Notes: generated from the letters alone by a model not told the origin. A DNA stretch of 64,000 nt from Ustulina deusta (GCA_023159155.1 JAJNNX010000019.1:682001-746000); one strand, 5' to 3'; counted from the stretch's first letter, positions 1 through 11,969 are shown. Program-made: numbers and translations.

Positions 1-245
1 CTCTGGCTGTCATAAATGAAATCACAGACCCTTGTGCACACTTGAGCACATCATAACCGAGCAATGTGTGACTTGCGCTGTGTTGTTATATCTGGAATAT
101 CTGGATTCAAAATAGAATGGATAGCCAGGATCTTACTTGGAGAGTTCGATTCTTGACTTGGCTGTGACTGTTGGAATGTGGAGATTAGGTACACTCTATC
201 CTCTAACTATATATATCACTAGATTCCCCCGGACCCTTGGTCCTT
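1..245. other. Normal-composition flank at isochore edge
   Basis: This is the only stretch of the window with ordinary base composition and frequent C and G outside repeat islands. It contains CpG and CpA dinucleotides freely, unlike the DNA that follows. I see no open frame with gene character and no recognisable repeat end. It is most simply the edge of a gene-rich, RIP-free segment; composition drops sharply to AT-rich after the CCCCCGGACCC run near 227-240. A short UTR or an intergenic piece is possible. Confidence 0.6.
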
Positions 246-1600
246 AATTCTTCCTTCTAATCATCCTAAATATATAAAATATTCTACTTACTTATATACA
301 TATTTATTTATTTTAATAGGTTATAAACTTAGAATAGCTTACTTATATTGTTTTTAATATAAATGTTACTTAATAGTTTTGCTTAATCTAAACGCTAGCG
401 GACTTCTAATTTTTTATAAGTGTTTTTTAACTTTTTGCTATAATAAAACTTTTTAAAACGTTTTAATATTAAATAAAAATATTAATTTTAAATAAAAACT
501 AATTTGCTTTATTTATTTTTATAAATATTATATAATATATAAATATTTTATTTAATTTATATAATCTTTAATATAATAAATAAATAAGATTTTTTTTTTA
601 AAACTAAAATAAACAAAAATTTTAATATTATTTATTTTTTTTGTTATTTTTATAAATTAAAACTAACTTAAAACATTATAATATAATTTAGTTATTAAAT
701 TTTTAATTTTAGCTATTTATTAAATATTTTAGTTATAAAACTTTATTAATACTAAGCTTAATAAAAAAAATTCTTATTACTAGTTATTTTATTTTTTATT
801 TTTAAATATTTATAATTTATTTATTTAAATAGAACTAAAAATATAATATTTTTAAATATTAAATAAAAAATTTTTAAATTAAAATTATTTTTTTATTTTT
901 TTTATTTTTAGATTTTTTAATAAAAACAATTTTTTATATTTTATTACTAAATTAATTACTACTTTATTTAATTTATTTATAAATAAAGTTAAAAACAAAA
1001 TTTTTTTATTTAATAATATTTTATTTTATAATTTATTGCTAAATTTATAACTTATATTATTACTTTTTTTATTTCTAAATAAATTAAACCTTTTTAGTTT
1101 TAAAATTATTACTTAAAAATTTTTTTTATTTTTTTATTTCTAATTTTAGTACTATTTATATATATAATAATATTTATACTAATTATTTCTATATAATTAA
1201 TAATACTTATATTTATTTTTATATATTTAATAATATTTAAACTAGCTAATTATATATTAATACTAGTATTTTTATTTATTTTTTTTATATTTTTAATAAT
1301 ATATTTTTAAATATTACTAAACTTATTATTTATTATATAAAAATTTAAACAAAAAACTATTGTTTTTATTTTTAATTTTAATATTAAAGTTTTAGTTTTT
1401 AAAACTTATTTAAAAATAGCTTAACAAAATAATTATAATAAGCAAAATTAAATTAATAAATTTAAAGTTTATTTTTATGATAAATTTTTTTATAAACTAT
1501 ATTAAATTTATTAAAAAAATATTTAAATATTTATTAATATTTAAATATAAATAATTTTTATTTAAAAAAATTTAAGCTTTAATTTTTGCTTAATAAACTA
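246..1600. other. RIP-degraded AT-rich DNA, unassigned
   Basis: This very AT-rich DNA has long T and A runs, many TpA steps and stops in all frames. It lies where the 5' LTR and leader of the copia element that resumes to the right would be expected. I could not match any part of it to a direct repeat near 18260-18656, so no LTR is called. Nothing else is recognisable. Confidence 0.5.
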
Positions 1601-3132
1601 GCAAAAATATTATTACTTATTAAAAAAAAATCAAAAATTAAAAAAACAAATAAAATAAAACCTATATAGCAATTTAAAATTAGCTCGGACTTAATATCTA
1701 AATAATAATTAAACATATTAATATAATTTTTTATAATATTATTACTTTTATATAAATAAAAATTATTAAAAAATTTAAACTTTATAATAATATTATTTTT
1801 TAATTATTAATATATAAATAAAACAATATTACTTTAAAGTTTTATAAAAATAATATAACTAAACTAACTTTAAAACTTTAAACTATTTAAAATAAATTAA
1901 TAAAACTAAATAATACTTATATTATTATAAAACTAATTTTTATTAATAAGTTTTTTAATTTTTTTAAATCTTTTTTTAATATATTTTTTATTATATTTTT
2001 TTAATAAAGCTATTATAGCTATTAAACAAAAATAATAAAATTAAAAACTAAAAAAAAATAATATAAATTTACTAGTTTTTAATAAAAATATTTATTTTTT
2101 ATAAAAATATTTTATTAAGTTTTTTTTAGCTAGCTCTTAAAAAATAGCAAAAAAAAAAAAAAATTAATAAATAAAAATATAAAAACAGCAAAAATAATAA
2201 CAATAATAACTTTATTAGTTATAACCTTTTTTTTTTTTTATTAATAGCTTTAAATTTTTTAATTTTGTTTTTATTAATTTTAGTTTTATTATTAATATAA
2301 CTTTAATTATAACCTTAAAACCAAGTTTTTTTATTAAAATATTTAATATTAATATAAATACTACTATTTTTTTTTTAATTAAAACTATATTAACTATTAT
2401 TTTTAATATATTTAAACTATTTTATAATATTTTAAAAAAATCCTATATAATTAATACTTTTTTAAAGTTTAGCTTTATTAACTTTAGTAATATAATAAAT
2501 AGTTTTTTTACTAAAAAACTAAAATTTATTATTGTTTTAAATATAAGCTATAATTAATACTTTTTTTATAACTATAATAGTTTTTTTAATATAAAAAAAT
2601 ATATTAATTTAAAAATATTAAAAATAAAAAAAAATAGTAATACTTAAAAAAATAAAAAACTACATAATTATTTTAATAATAAATAGCTAAAAAAAACAAA
2701 CAATTTTTTATAACGCTACTTATTTTTTTAAAAATAAAGTAAATCTAATTTTTATTTTTTAGCTTTTTTAAAAAAAGCTAATTTTTTTTTTTATAACAAA
2801 ACTTTTAGCGCTAAAAAAAAAAACTGCTTTATAATAATTAAAATTATTAATAACTTATATTTAATTAATATTTCTAATAATAATAATAATATTATAGCTT
2901 TAAATATTAATTTTTATATTTATTTTATATTTAACTATAAAATATAAATCTAATATAAATAACTAGAATACTTAAATAATTAAAGCTTAAAAGACCTAAT
3001 AAACTATTTAACTAGAATATTTTTTATTTAAAAATATTATTTTTATAAAACTTATATTAAAAAACAAATAAAAAAACCCTTTTATATAAAGTTTTTATAA
3101 AAAAAAATATAAAAACTAGAATTATTATATAT
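1601..3132 (+). pseudogene. Ty1/copia gag, protease and pre-integrase remnant
   Basis: This is probably the 5' coding part of the copia element whose reverse transcriptase lies at 16880-18250. Read on + with RIP reversed by eye, 1680-2200 has a gag-like low-similarity stretch. Around 2440-2600 is a possible aspartic protease start. Near 3050-3110 the reading K-N-K-*-K-N-P-F resembles the C..C...KQ...PF end of a gag-pre-integrase domain. The sequence stops at 3132, where TRIM1 inserted with a TATAT duplication, and resumes at 4262. Stops are dense in every frame. The strand and element type are inferred mainly from the better-preserved right-hand part; the domain calls here are weak. Confidence 0.4.
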
Positions 3133-3400
3133 TGTTGGATTAATCGTACGTAATTAGCTAGGGCACTTATGGACCCCTTTGTACGAAGGGGTCTAGCCAA
3201 GGGGTCTGGGCCAAGGGGTCCGGCTAGGGACCACCTATAGACCTTTCCGTACGAAAAGGTATATAGGGGGCTCCTACCTACCCAATTCCTTCCTTTCTTT
3301 CCCTTTTTTAAGTGTAGTATATAGTAAATAGATTATATTCTATTAATTTTGCAAACATATATTATTACTTTAAAAATATATAATATATTTTATTTAAATA
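3133..3400 (+). repeat. TRIM1 5' LTR
   Basis: This 268-bp LTR starts TGTTGGATT and ends at a RIP-changed CA (ttcaaaca became tttaaata). It holds a hairpin-rich GC block at 3170-3270 with repeated AAGGGGTC and an extra 43-bp segment (near 3233-3275) missing from the right LTR. The last ~70 bp are strongly RIP-changed compared with the right LTR. Confidence 0.85.
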
Positions 3401-3778
3401 TTAATTAATATTTATATTTATATTTTAGTTTAGTTTTTATATAAATATAGCGCAAATTAGTTAAAATAATAATAAAATTCTAACCTAATCGTATAGATCG
3501 CATATTCTATATTATATATTTTAGTTCTTTTAGCAATAAGCTAACAGGAGAAAAAGATTAGTTACTTATATATATTTTGGCTATATGCCTTTATACGGGT
3601 ATTTAATTAATAGCGCGTAATTGTGCCACCCTAACAACCCCCTTCGACCTACACCTAGTCCAGCCTGCCTTCCGCCCTGCTAGGTGTAGCCCGTACGAAG
3701 ACCCCCTTCGACCTACCCCTCCCCCACAGACCTTGCGTACGATTATGGCGATTAAACCACAAAAAAAAAAGTAGTCAG
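3401..3778 (+). other. TRIM1 internal region with polypurine tract
   Basis: This 378-bp non-coding interior matches 11192-11559 in inverted orientation. The right part (3620-3720) is C-rich and carries inverted blocks (TACACCTAG ... CTAGGTGTA) and two copies of CCCCCTTCGACCTAC, so it should fold into a strong hairpin. The run of A ending in AAAGTAG at 3760-3776 is A>G-rich in the second copy (AAAAGAAAAAGTAG) and fits a polypurine tract next to the 3' LTR. No primer-binding site is readable after the 5' LTR, where RIP is heavy. Confidence 0.65.
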
Positions 3779-4256
3779 TATTGGATTAATCGTACGCAAT
3801 TAGCTAGAGCACTTACAGACCCCTTCGTACAAAGGGGTCTGGCCAAGGGGTCTGAGCCAAGGGGTCCGGCTAGGGACCACCTACCCAATTCCTTCCTTTC
3901 TCTCCCTCCTTCGAGTGTGGCATATAGTAAATAGACTATATTCCACCAACCTTGCAGGTGTCGGATTAAGTGGTGGCTAGGTGGTGATGTGAGCCATATA
4001 GTGGCTAGTGAGAGGTGCCTTTATAGGGGGTATGCCCTTAGCAAATAGAGCGTTATATGGCTGAATGAGTGGATCCACACCTAACTGTATGAGGGATATA
4101 TATGTATGTAGGGTGTAGAATACACCCATACAGACCTACAACAAGAACAATACAACAGACCTTCTGCGGGCAATACGTGGCGAGATCGCTAGTGCTAAAT
4201 CTGACAGCAGGCATGTACTGCTGCCTTAGAAATATGCAGTACACTCCATTCAAACA
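3779..4256 (+). repeat. TRIM1 3' LTR, split by a solo LTR
   Basis: The LTR halves 3779-3958 and 4207-4256 join to 225 bp plus one copy of the 5-bp duplication. They match the 268-bp copies except for one 43-bp deletion. A near-perfect palindrome lies at 3818-3839. A 7-bp stem, GTACTGC/GCAGTAC, lies just after the insertion. The 3' end CAAACA at 4251-4256 is intact, unlike its RIP-changed partner at 3400. Confidence 0.85.
3959..4206. mobile_element. Solo LTR of another retroelement
   Basis: A 248-bp insertion starts TGTCGGATTA and ends AATCTGACA, with the 5-bp direct duplication GCAGG at 3954-3958 and 4207-4211. The uninterrupted homologue in TRIM2 reads CTTGCAAGCATG, which confirms the empty site apart from one G>A change. 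TG...CA ends with short inverted termini and a 5-bp duplication fit an LTR left alone by recombination. Composition is normal, with no RIP signature, so it is probably young or was too short to be targeted. An open frame of 66 codons on the minus strand here (4053-4253) runs across the element boundary and is not a gene. A MITE is the alternative. Confidence 0.75.
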
Positions 4257-4261
4257 TATAT

Positions 4262-4596
4262 AGATTTTATAAGTATACTAACTAAAATAAACCAAGTTAT
4301 AAAATATAATAAATTAATCTAATAAATAATTATTAAAAATAATTTTATTAAAATAATTTAAATATATTTTATAAAGTTAATTTTAAAATTTCTAAAATTA
4401 TTTTAAACGTTTTTTAATTAAAAAAAAATAGCTAAAATAAAAATATTATATTATAATAAAAGCATAATATTATATTTTTTAATTACTAATTAATATTAAT
4501 AAAACAATATTACTAAAAAAGCTATAAAAATACTAAAAAATATTATTTAATAATTATTAATTATAACTATTTTGTTTAGTATTAATTTTTATTATT
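4262..4596 (+). pseudogene. Copia integrase remnant, second piece
   Basis: This is host DNA between TRIM1 and gypsy E1, without repeat character. Read on +, the segment near 4505-4560 gives I-T-K-K-A-I-K-I-L-K-N-I-I, close to the AE+A......M++ block after the copia integrase core. It fits between the gag-pre-integrase end at 3132 and the piece at 10259-10923. The call depends on the nested-insertion model. Confidence 0.35.
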
Positions 4597-4853
4597 TGTC
4601 ACGATTAGTTAAGTAAAGCTTCCATAGCTAGTTTATTAATACTATAGACAAAGATTTTAAGCTAAAAAAAAAAGAAAGGAAAAAAAGAAATTAAAATTTA
4701 TAGGGTAGGTAGATATAGACTCTATATGTATAGCTACAGAATTATAGGTTAGTCTATACGTAAATTTCCTATTTTATTGCTATATAGGTCTAAAGTTCTT
4801 GCAAGTCTTGCTAAAACTGTACTAACTGTGCTAAAACTATATTAACTATTATA
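4597..4853 (-). repeat. E1 3' LTR
   Basis: On + it begins TGTCACGATTAG and ends TATTATA, a RIP form of the family end CGTCACA. It carries a short internal tandem duplication of a CTAAAACTGTACTAACTGTG-like segment (4811-4840), which explains its 257-bp length against ~230 bp in its partner. An A/G tract lies at 4666-4690. Confidence 0.85.
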
Positions 4854-7800
4854 TTACCTTTTTCTAAAACTAAAAGTTTAGATATAATTTTAATTTAAAG
4901 TTATTAATAATGTTAAGTTTGTATAGTTTTTTTATATTATGTTGCTTTATTATTATTTTTATAATTATTTGTAAATTTATTAGTTATTATTATATATATT
5001 TATTTTTATAATCTTATAAAAAGTTTAAAAGTTTTTTTATAAGTTTTATAAAATTAGTCAAGCTTAATTAGTATATTTTTAAAATTTTAAGCTATATATT
5101 AAGTATTATTAAAATTATAGCTTTTCTAAGCAATTTAATATTATAGTTTTTTATTTTTTTTATATATTTTTAATTGTTTGATTTATTTAATTTTAAATTT
5201 TGCTTTACTATTAATATTTTTAGCTAAAAATAATATTTAGATTTATTAAATAAAAAGGTATTATTTATTTTTTATAATTAGTTAGTATAAAATAAGTTTT
5301 TTATTTTATAAAAATTAAATAAATTAAAAATATAATTAAATTTTTATTTTTTTAAGATCTTAAAAGATCTAACTGACTAAAAATCTAATCTAATAGTTAA
5401 TACTTGTATTATAAAGCTTTTTTTTTTTTAAAAATTTTTATTTTTTATTTTAAAATTTATTAAGTGTTTTTTTTTATTAGTTTATAGCTTATATTATTTT
5501 TATATAAGAGTTGTTATATTATATATTATTTTTTAAATGTCCTAAGTTTAGCAGATTTGTTCGAGCGCTTATTATTTAGTATTAAAATCTATTATAGTTT
5601 TACTAATATTTACTATTAAAAAGTTTTATGTTTTAACTTTTATTGCTACTTTTAGTAGTAATATATTAATTAATAAATATTATAAAGAATTATATGTAAA
5701 ATCTAAAATAAAAAAATAAAAATTTTAATTATTTTAATATTTATTAATATAAAAATAAAATTATTAATCTAATTTTTAATTAGTTAATTTTATTACTTTT
5801 TAAGTTTAAAGGTAGTAAGTACTACTAAAATAGTGCTTAATATTTATAAAACTATTAATTATTGCTATACATTTAGAAATAAATAGTCCTATATTATTTA
5901 ATATCTATAAATTTAATATATTAAAAAATCTATATAAACTTTTATAGTATTATATAGCTAATAATTTTATAATATTTATTTTTTTATTAAATAAAGTTAT
6001 AATTAAATAGTTAAACTTATTTATAACTATTTATATATAATTATAATTTTATTAGTTAAGTAATATATTTTTATTATTTATTATTATATATTGCTATATT
6101 ATAGCTAATATAAACAATAAATAAAAAAAGCTAGAAGTTTTATTTTATAATATTTTGTTTTTTTTATTTTAATATTTTAATTATTTTATATTAATTTTAA
6201 TATATAATAATTAAAAATATATAAGCTTTTTAAATTAAAGCTATATAAAAAAAATAGTTCTATTTAAAATAACTTTAGGTATATATAACTTTTTGTTTTT
6301 ATTTTTTAGATTTTATAGTTAGTTTTTTTGTTTAATTAAATTTATTAGGTTAGCTTTTTAGAAAGTATTAAATAAAAAGTTTTAAATTAAATAAACTTAT
6401 TTAGTTAGTACTATTGTTTTAGAAAAATATTTTATAGGTTTTTAGGTTATATTTTTTTATTACTACTAAATAATTTTTTTTATTATATTATATAAAATAT
6501 TTATTTTTATTTATATTAGTTAGCTAAGCTTAAAAAAAGCTAAAATAAATGCTTTATATATTAGTAGTTTTATATATTTAAAAGTTTGTTTTTATTTTAG
6601 TCCTATTATAAATAGTTTATTTTTTTTAATAGTTAATTTAAAAAAGTAGTAATTTTATTAGTATAGTAAGTAAATATATAAATATAATTATAAAACTTAA
6701 AAAACAACTAGATTAATTTAGTACTTTTAAAATTATTAAAGTCCTAATTTAAAATTATTTAAATTTTTATAAAATTAATTTTGATCCTTACTTTAGTTTT
6801 TATAATTATTTTTAAATAGTTAATAATAAATATATTAAAACAAAACTTTTTAATATTTTTTTATAATAGGTTTAGTATTATTTTTTAGTTTTAGAATAAA
6901 TTAAAATATTATTTATATAAATATTTACAAATTTATTTAAAAGTTTTTAAATTTATATATTAATAAAAGCTTGCTACTAAACAGGTTTTATTTTTAAACT
7001 AAATAGTAAAACTTTTTATTAAAATATTTTTTTGCAAGTTTAGAAAAAAATAAAATAGCATAATTTTATAATTAATAATAATTAATAAAAAGTTTTAATA
7101 ATATTTAATTTTATAAAACAAATAATATTATAACAATTAAATATAGTACTACTAATATTTAAAACTAATATAATTTAATTTTTTAAATATATATTTTTTT
7201 ATTAGTAATTAATTATAAACTTATATTTAATTAATTTAAATTTAAATATAAATAAAATAAAAGTAGTATTTAAGTTTATATTTTGTTTAATAAAATTTAT
7301 AACTAATAATTTATATATAATTTTTTTTTAAATAAAATAAACTATATAAATATTTAATATTAATAAAACCTAGAAGCACGTTTTTTATTATTAAGTTCTA
7401 GTACTATATTAAATCCTAGTTATAATAGTAGTAAAATTTTAGATTTTTTTTTAAAAAAAATTCTTTTTAGGCATAATAGCTAAAAAAGCAAAAAGCTTTA
7501 TATTAATTCTATATATTTAAAGTTTTTTTTTTTTAAAAATAAAATTAATTTATTATTAAAAGTTTTTTATAATACTATTTAATTAATCTAAATTTTTTTT
7601 TTATAAAGTATTAATTACTTTTAAGTTTTTTTTAAATAATTTAATATAATTATTTTTAGTTATTATAAACTTAATTATAATAAGCTTTTTTAAAATCTTT
7701 TTAACTAATTATTTCTATTTATTTTAATAAAAATAGTTCTAAAAGTTTTATATAATTTTTTTAATAGTAGCTTAGTTTTTTTTTTTTTTAAAAGTTATTA

Positions 7801-10023
7801 TATAGACTTTTTTTGTTTTAAGTTTAAAAGTCCTAGGTTTTTTTTATATTTTTTTAGTTTTAATTATCCCTAAAATAATTATTTTATTTTTAAAAAATTG
7901 TTTTAATATTTAATAGTATTTTTTTAATGCTTAATTATATTAATTAGCATTTTTTTATATTTCTAGGTTTATATTTTATTATTTATAATTAAAAAGCTTA
8001 ATTATAATTATTAGTAAGAATTAAGCTAATAAAAATAAATTATTTAGTTAAATTAATTATTATTTTTAAGTTTTTATTAAAATATTTTGTTTTATTAACT
8101 ATTTAATACTAATAATAATATTATAACTAAAATTAATAACCTAAAATATTTAGTTTTTAAATTATTAATTATTAATTTTTATAATATATATTAAATATTT
8201 ATAAACTTTGCTAACTATTTTGTTTTAATAGTTATAAAGCTTTTAAAGTTTAGCTAAATAAACTATTTTTATTTTTAATTATTATTTAATTTATTATATA
8301 AACTTATAACTAATTATTAAAAAAATATAAGTTCTAATATTATATAAAACTAAAGTTTTTATTTTAATATTATTAATTTATAATTAAGTAAATATTTTAA
8401 AAATAATTTATTTATTTTAGTTATATATTTTAGCTAAAATAAATAAAAAAACTAATAAAAAAACTTTTATTAGTCCTATTTATTTTTTATATTAAAAAAA
8501 TTACTAAAGCTATTCTTATTATAGATTTTTTTTACTAATTAAACGCTTAAAACTTTAAACTTTTAATTAAAACAGTTAATTAATATATGTTTTTTTTTAT
8601 TATAAATAAAATAAGTTTTATTATTTTAATAAGCTTTTTTTTTTTTATAATTAATGTTTGTTTTAATTCTTTTAAAATTAGCTAAACATTAATAAATAAG
8701 TTTATTAAAAATTTAGTTATTTAAATTAGATTTTTATTTAGTTAAACTAGCAAGTTTAATTTATTAATAGTTTTTATAAGCTTGCTTAGCATTATATATT
8801 AATTTAATAACTTTATTAATAAATAATTTATAAAAAATATTTAAATTTATAAAAAATATTTAAATTTATAAAAACTTTATATAGATTTTTTTTAAGCTTA
8901 TATAAAAATAGTTCTATAATTTATATTTTTATTATTAACTTAATAAATTAATATTTTTAAACTAAACTATTAAATATAAAAATAAACTTATTAATATTTT
9001 TATTAGTTTTATATATATAAACTTAAAATATTTTATAAATAATAATTGCTTAATTAGAGTTATGATAAGCTATTAATAAAGCTTAAATTATTTTAGTAAT
9101 ATTATTAAATAATTTTTTAGTTAAATAAAAAAATATTTTTATTAATTTTTTAGTATATTTTTTCAATTAGTTTATAATATATTAAAATTAGCTATTTTTA
9201 GTTTAGAATGTAGTAATATTTTTATTTAGCTTTTTTGCTAATTTATAAACCTAGTTATTAAATAAAGTTTTGTTTTTTATAAACTTGCTAAAATTAATTT
9301 TTTATATTTTAGCTTTTTTAGTATAAAAAAGGTTTAAAGTATTAAAAAATAAGCTAACAAAACAAAAAACAAATAAAGCAGCAAAACTAAAAAGTTTAAA
9401 GTTAATACTTTTAAATATATTTTTTATTATTAAATTATAATTATTTTTTAAAAATATTAAAATAAACGTATTAAAAAATTAACGTTTTACTTTTTTTATT
9501 TATTAAAAAAGTTCTATTCAAACTAATATAAAATTATAAGCTTATATAGTTATAATATTTTTTAATATATTTTTAAATATATTATTTATTTTAAGTTATT
9601 TTAGTTCTAATTTAAATTTTGCTTTTTTAAATTTTAACTTTTTATTTTTTTTAGATTTTTTTTTAAATATTAGTTTATTTAAAACGTTTATAAAAAAGTT
9701 TAATATTTAAAATTTTTTTTTTTATAAAATTTTTTTTTTATAATTATTTTATAATAAAAGGTTAGCTATACTTAAAAATTAAAATTAAAATAAAAATATT
9801 TAAAGTTAGGTTTTTTATAAATTATTAGCTTTTAAATAATATAAAAGTTAAAAGTTTTATTAAAGTTATATTAAAGTTAGGTTTATATTATAAAATATAT
9901 AATTTTTTATATTAAGTATATAATTAAAAAAAAATTTTTATTTATGTTTTATTAACTATAGTAAAATAAAAAATATATATTTATTAAATGCTTATTAATA
10001 AATAATTAATAAGCTTAAAGTAG

Positions 10024-10253
10024 TATTATAATTAGTTAAATAAAGCTTTTATAGCTAGTTTATTAATACTATGAATAAAAACTCTAAACTAAAAAAAAAA
10101 AAAAAAAAAATCAAAGTTTATAAAATAAATAAATATAAACTTTATATATATAACTATAAAGTTATAGGTTGGTCCGTGCGTAGACTTCCTATCTTATTGC
10201 TATATAAGTCTGGAGTGCTTACAGGTTTTGCTAAGACTATATTAACCGTTACA
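10024..10253 (-). repeat. E1 5' LTR
   Basis: This 230-bp LTR begins with a RIP-changed TATTATAATTAG and ends AACCGTTACA. An open frame of 79 codons on + (10071-10310) spans this LTR and the copia DNA beyond it and is an accident of the AT-rich sequence, though its last codons fall in the inferred copia integrase tail. Confidence 0.85.
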
Positions 10254-10258
10254 CTATT

Positions 10259-10923
10259 AGTTAATACTAGTTTATACTACTATATATCTAAAAAATCTAT
10301 ATTTAATTAATAAACTTAAAAGTTTTTTTTTTATAAAATATAATATAATATTTTATTAGATCTAGTATATTTTTGAACTATTAGAAATTTAAGCTTTTAT
10401 TTTTAAAAAAATAAAGTTTTTATTTTTAATAAAAAAATAAAACTTTATATTATATTAAAGTACTAAAAAAAAAGCACTACAAATTATTTTGTCTTTTTAA
10501 ACTTTAGTTAAATAATTTATATAAATAATATTAAATTTAAAAAATATTAAATTTATGTTTTTATTAAAGATTGGTTTTTTATATATAGAATAGTATATTT
10601 TGCTTTAAACGCTAGTAAAATAACTATAATAGCAGGAATTAAAAATACTATTAAACATAAAACTAATATTAAATATATTAAATTCTAAATCTTTAATAAA
10701 CTAAAAAATAATATAAATAATATAACTAATAAAAATATTAAATTATTTATTTTAAAAAGAAATATTTTTTTATATATTTAAAAAATTTCTAAAAAGTACT
10801 ATATTACTTCGGTTTAATAGAACTATTTATAATTAAAGCTTTTTTTTTATGCTTAAATTAAATATTAGTTCTAGAATAATTAATAAAAATAATTTTAAGT
10901 TAGATTTTTTTATATAAACTTTT
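10259..10923 (+). pseudogene. Copia integrase C-terminus/linker remnant
   Basis: This is host DNA between E1 and TRIM2. Just after the E1 junction the + reading L-Y-Y-Y-I-S-K-K-S-I-F-N resembles the A.YL.NR.P block downstream of the copia integrase core. The rest (10320-10923) would cover the linker to reverse transcriptase, which resumes at 16525. It ends in the CTTTT duplicated by TRIM2. The reading is tentative, and nothing else is recognisable here. Confidence 0.35.
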
Positions 10924-11191
10924 TGTTTAAATAGAATGTACTGCATATTTCTAAGGCAGCAGTACATGCTTGCAAGGTTAGTAGAATATAGTTTATTTAT
11001 TATATGCCACACTCGAAGGAGGGAGAGAAAGGAAGGAAATGGGTAGGTGGGAGCCCCTTATATACCCTTTTGTACGGAGGGGTCTGTAGGTGGGTCCTAG
11101 CCGGACCCCTTGGCCCAGACCCCTTGGCCAGACCCCTTCGTATGAAGGGGTCCGTAAGTGCCCTAGCTAATTGCGTACGATTAATCCAACA
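10924..11191 (-). repeat. TRIM2 3' LTR
   Basis: It is exactly 268 bp, the same length as the TRIM1 5' LTR, and ends in CCAACA on +. It is the best-preserved copy of the family, with the GC-rich AAGGGGTC hairpin block at 11065-11155. Confidence 0.85.
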
Positions 11192-11559
11192 CTGACTACT
11201 TTTTCTTTTGTGATTTAATTGCCATAATGGTACGCAAGGTCTGTAGGGGAGGGGTAGGTCGAAGGGGGTCTTTGTACGGGCTACACCTAGCAGGGCGGAA
11301 GGCTAGGTGTAGGTCGAAGGGGGTTTTTGGGGTGGCACAATTGCGCGCTATTGATTAAATGTCCGTATAAAGGCGTATAGCCAAAATACATACAAGTAAC
11401 CAATCTTTTTTTTTGTTAGCCTACTACTAAAAAAACTAAAGTATGCAATATAAAATATATAATTTATATAATTAAGTTAGAATTTTATTATTATTTTAAT
11501 TAATTTATGTTATATTTATATAAAAACTAAACTAAAATATAAATATAAATATTAATTAA
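11192..11559 (-). other. TRIM2 internal region
   Basis: This is the inverted match of the TRIM1 interior (3401-3778). The tract CTACTTTTTCTTTTGTG at 11197-11213 is the complement of a polypurine tract beside the 3' LTR. The next 130 bp carry the same G-rich inverted blocks (CTAGGTGTAGGTCGAAGGGGG). The remainder is AT-rich and non-coding. Confidence 0.7.
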
Positions 11560-11739
11560 TATTTAAATAAAATATATTATATATTTTTAAAATAGTAGTA
11601 TATACTTGCAAAGTTAATAAAATATAGTCTATTTATTATATGCTATATTTAAAAAAAGAAAGAAAGGAAAGAAATAGGTAGGTGGGAGCCCCTTATCTAC
11701 TTTTCTGTACGGAGGGGTCTATAAGTGGGTCCTAGCCGG
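11560..11739 (-). repeat. TRIM2 5' LTR, first half
   Basis: This part of the LTR starts with a RIP-changed TATTTAAA (from TGTTTGAA) and runs to the GCCGG target of E2 at 11735-11739. The outer GC block is partly preserved. It joins 16433-16519 on the other side of E2. Confidence 0.8.
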
Positions 11740-11969
11740 TGTGACGGTCGGTACAGTCTTAGCGAGACCCGCAAGGACTCTAAACCTATATAGCGATAAG
11801 ATAGGAAGTCTACGCATGGACTAACCTATAACTCTGCAGCTATATATATAGAGTTTATATCTACCTACTTTATAAACTTTAATTTTTTTTTTTTTTTTTT
11901 TTAGCTTAAAATCTTTATTTATAATATTAATAAACTAATTATAAAAGCTTTACTTAACTAATTATAATA
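11740..11969 (+). repeat. E2 5' LTR
   Basis: This 230-bp LTR starts TGTGACGGTCGGTACAGTC. Its first ~100 bp are nearly RIP-free while the last ~100 bp are fully AT-converted. Confidence 0.85.

Larger units (their letters stand above)
3133..4256 (+). mobile_element. TRIM1: small non-autonomous LTR element
   Basis: Two direct repeats beginning TGTTGGATTAATCGTACG and ending ...TTCAAACA (3133-3400 and 3779-4256) flank a 378-bp interior. The repeats have TG...CA ends, and a 5-bp target duplication TATAT lies on both sides (3128-3132 and 4257-4261). The interior has no coding capacity, so this is a terminal-repeat retrotransposon in miniature (TRIM), moved in trans. An inverted second copy exists at 10924-16519. 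A purine-rich tract just before the right LTR sets the + orientation. The right LTR lacks 43 bp present in the left one and carries a solo LTR of another family. The GC-rich cores of both LTRs escaped most RIP changes. Confidence 0.85.
4597..10253 (-). mobile_element. E1: Ty3/gypsy LTR retrotransposon, RIP-inactivated
   Basis: Direct LTRs lie at 4597-4853 and 10024-10253, and the element is 5657 bp long. The flanking target duplication is TTATT (4592-4596) against CTATT (10254-10258), differing by one RIP-type C>T. The same family occurs as E2 (11740-16427, opposite strand) and E3 (44507-50558). The coding strand is taken from E2, where RNase H and integrase motifs are readable on +, so E1 reads on the minus strand with its 5' LTR on the right. 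Relative to E3, E1 lacks ~300 bp near 6380, including the end of the RNase H domain. No frame is open; the element is dead. Confidence 0.9.

Noticed and set aside
3959..4206. A MITE with short terminal inverted repeats
   Set aside because: TG...CA ends and a 5-bp duplication fit a solo LTR better; kept only as an alternative.
10071..10310. Open frame of 79 codons on +
   Set aside because: It spans the E1 LTR and adjoining copia DNA, has a Lys homopolymer from the A tract, and is closed in the other LTR copies.
11004..11195. Open frame of 63 codons with Gly/Pro-rich product
   Set aside because: It lies antisense in the TRIM2 LTR and owes its composition to the GC-rich hairpin block; it is not conserved in the TRIM1 LTRs.
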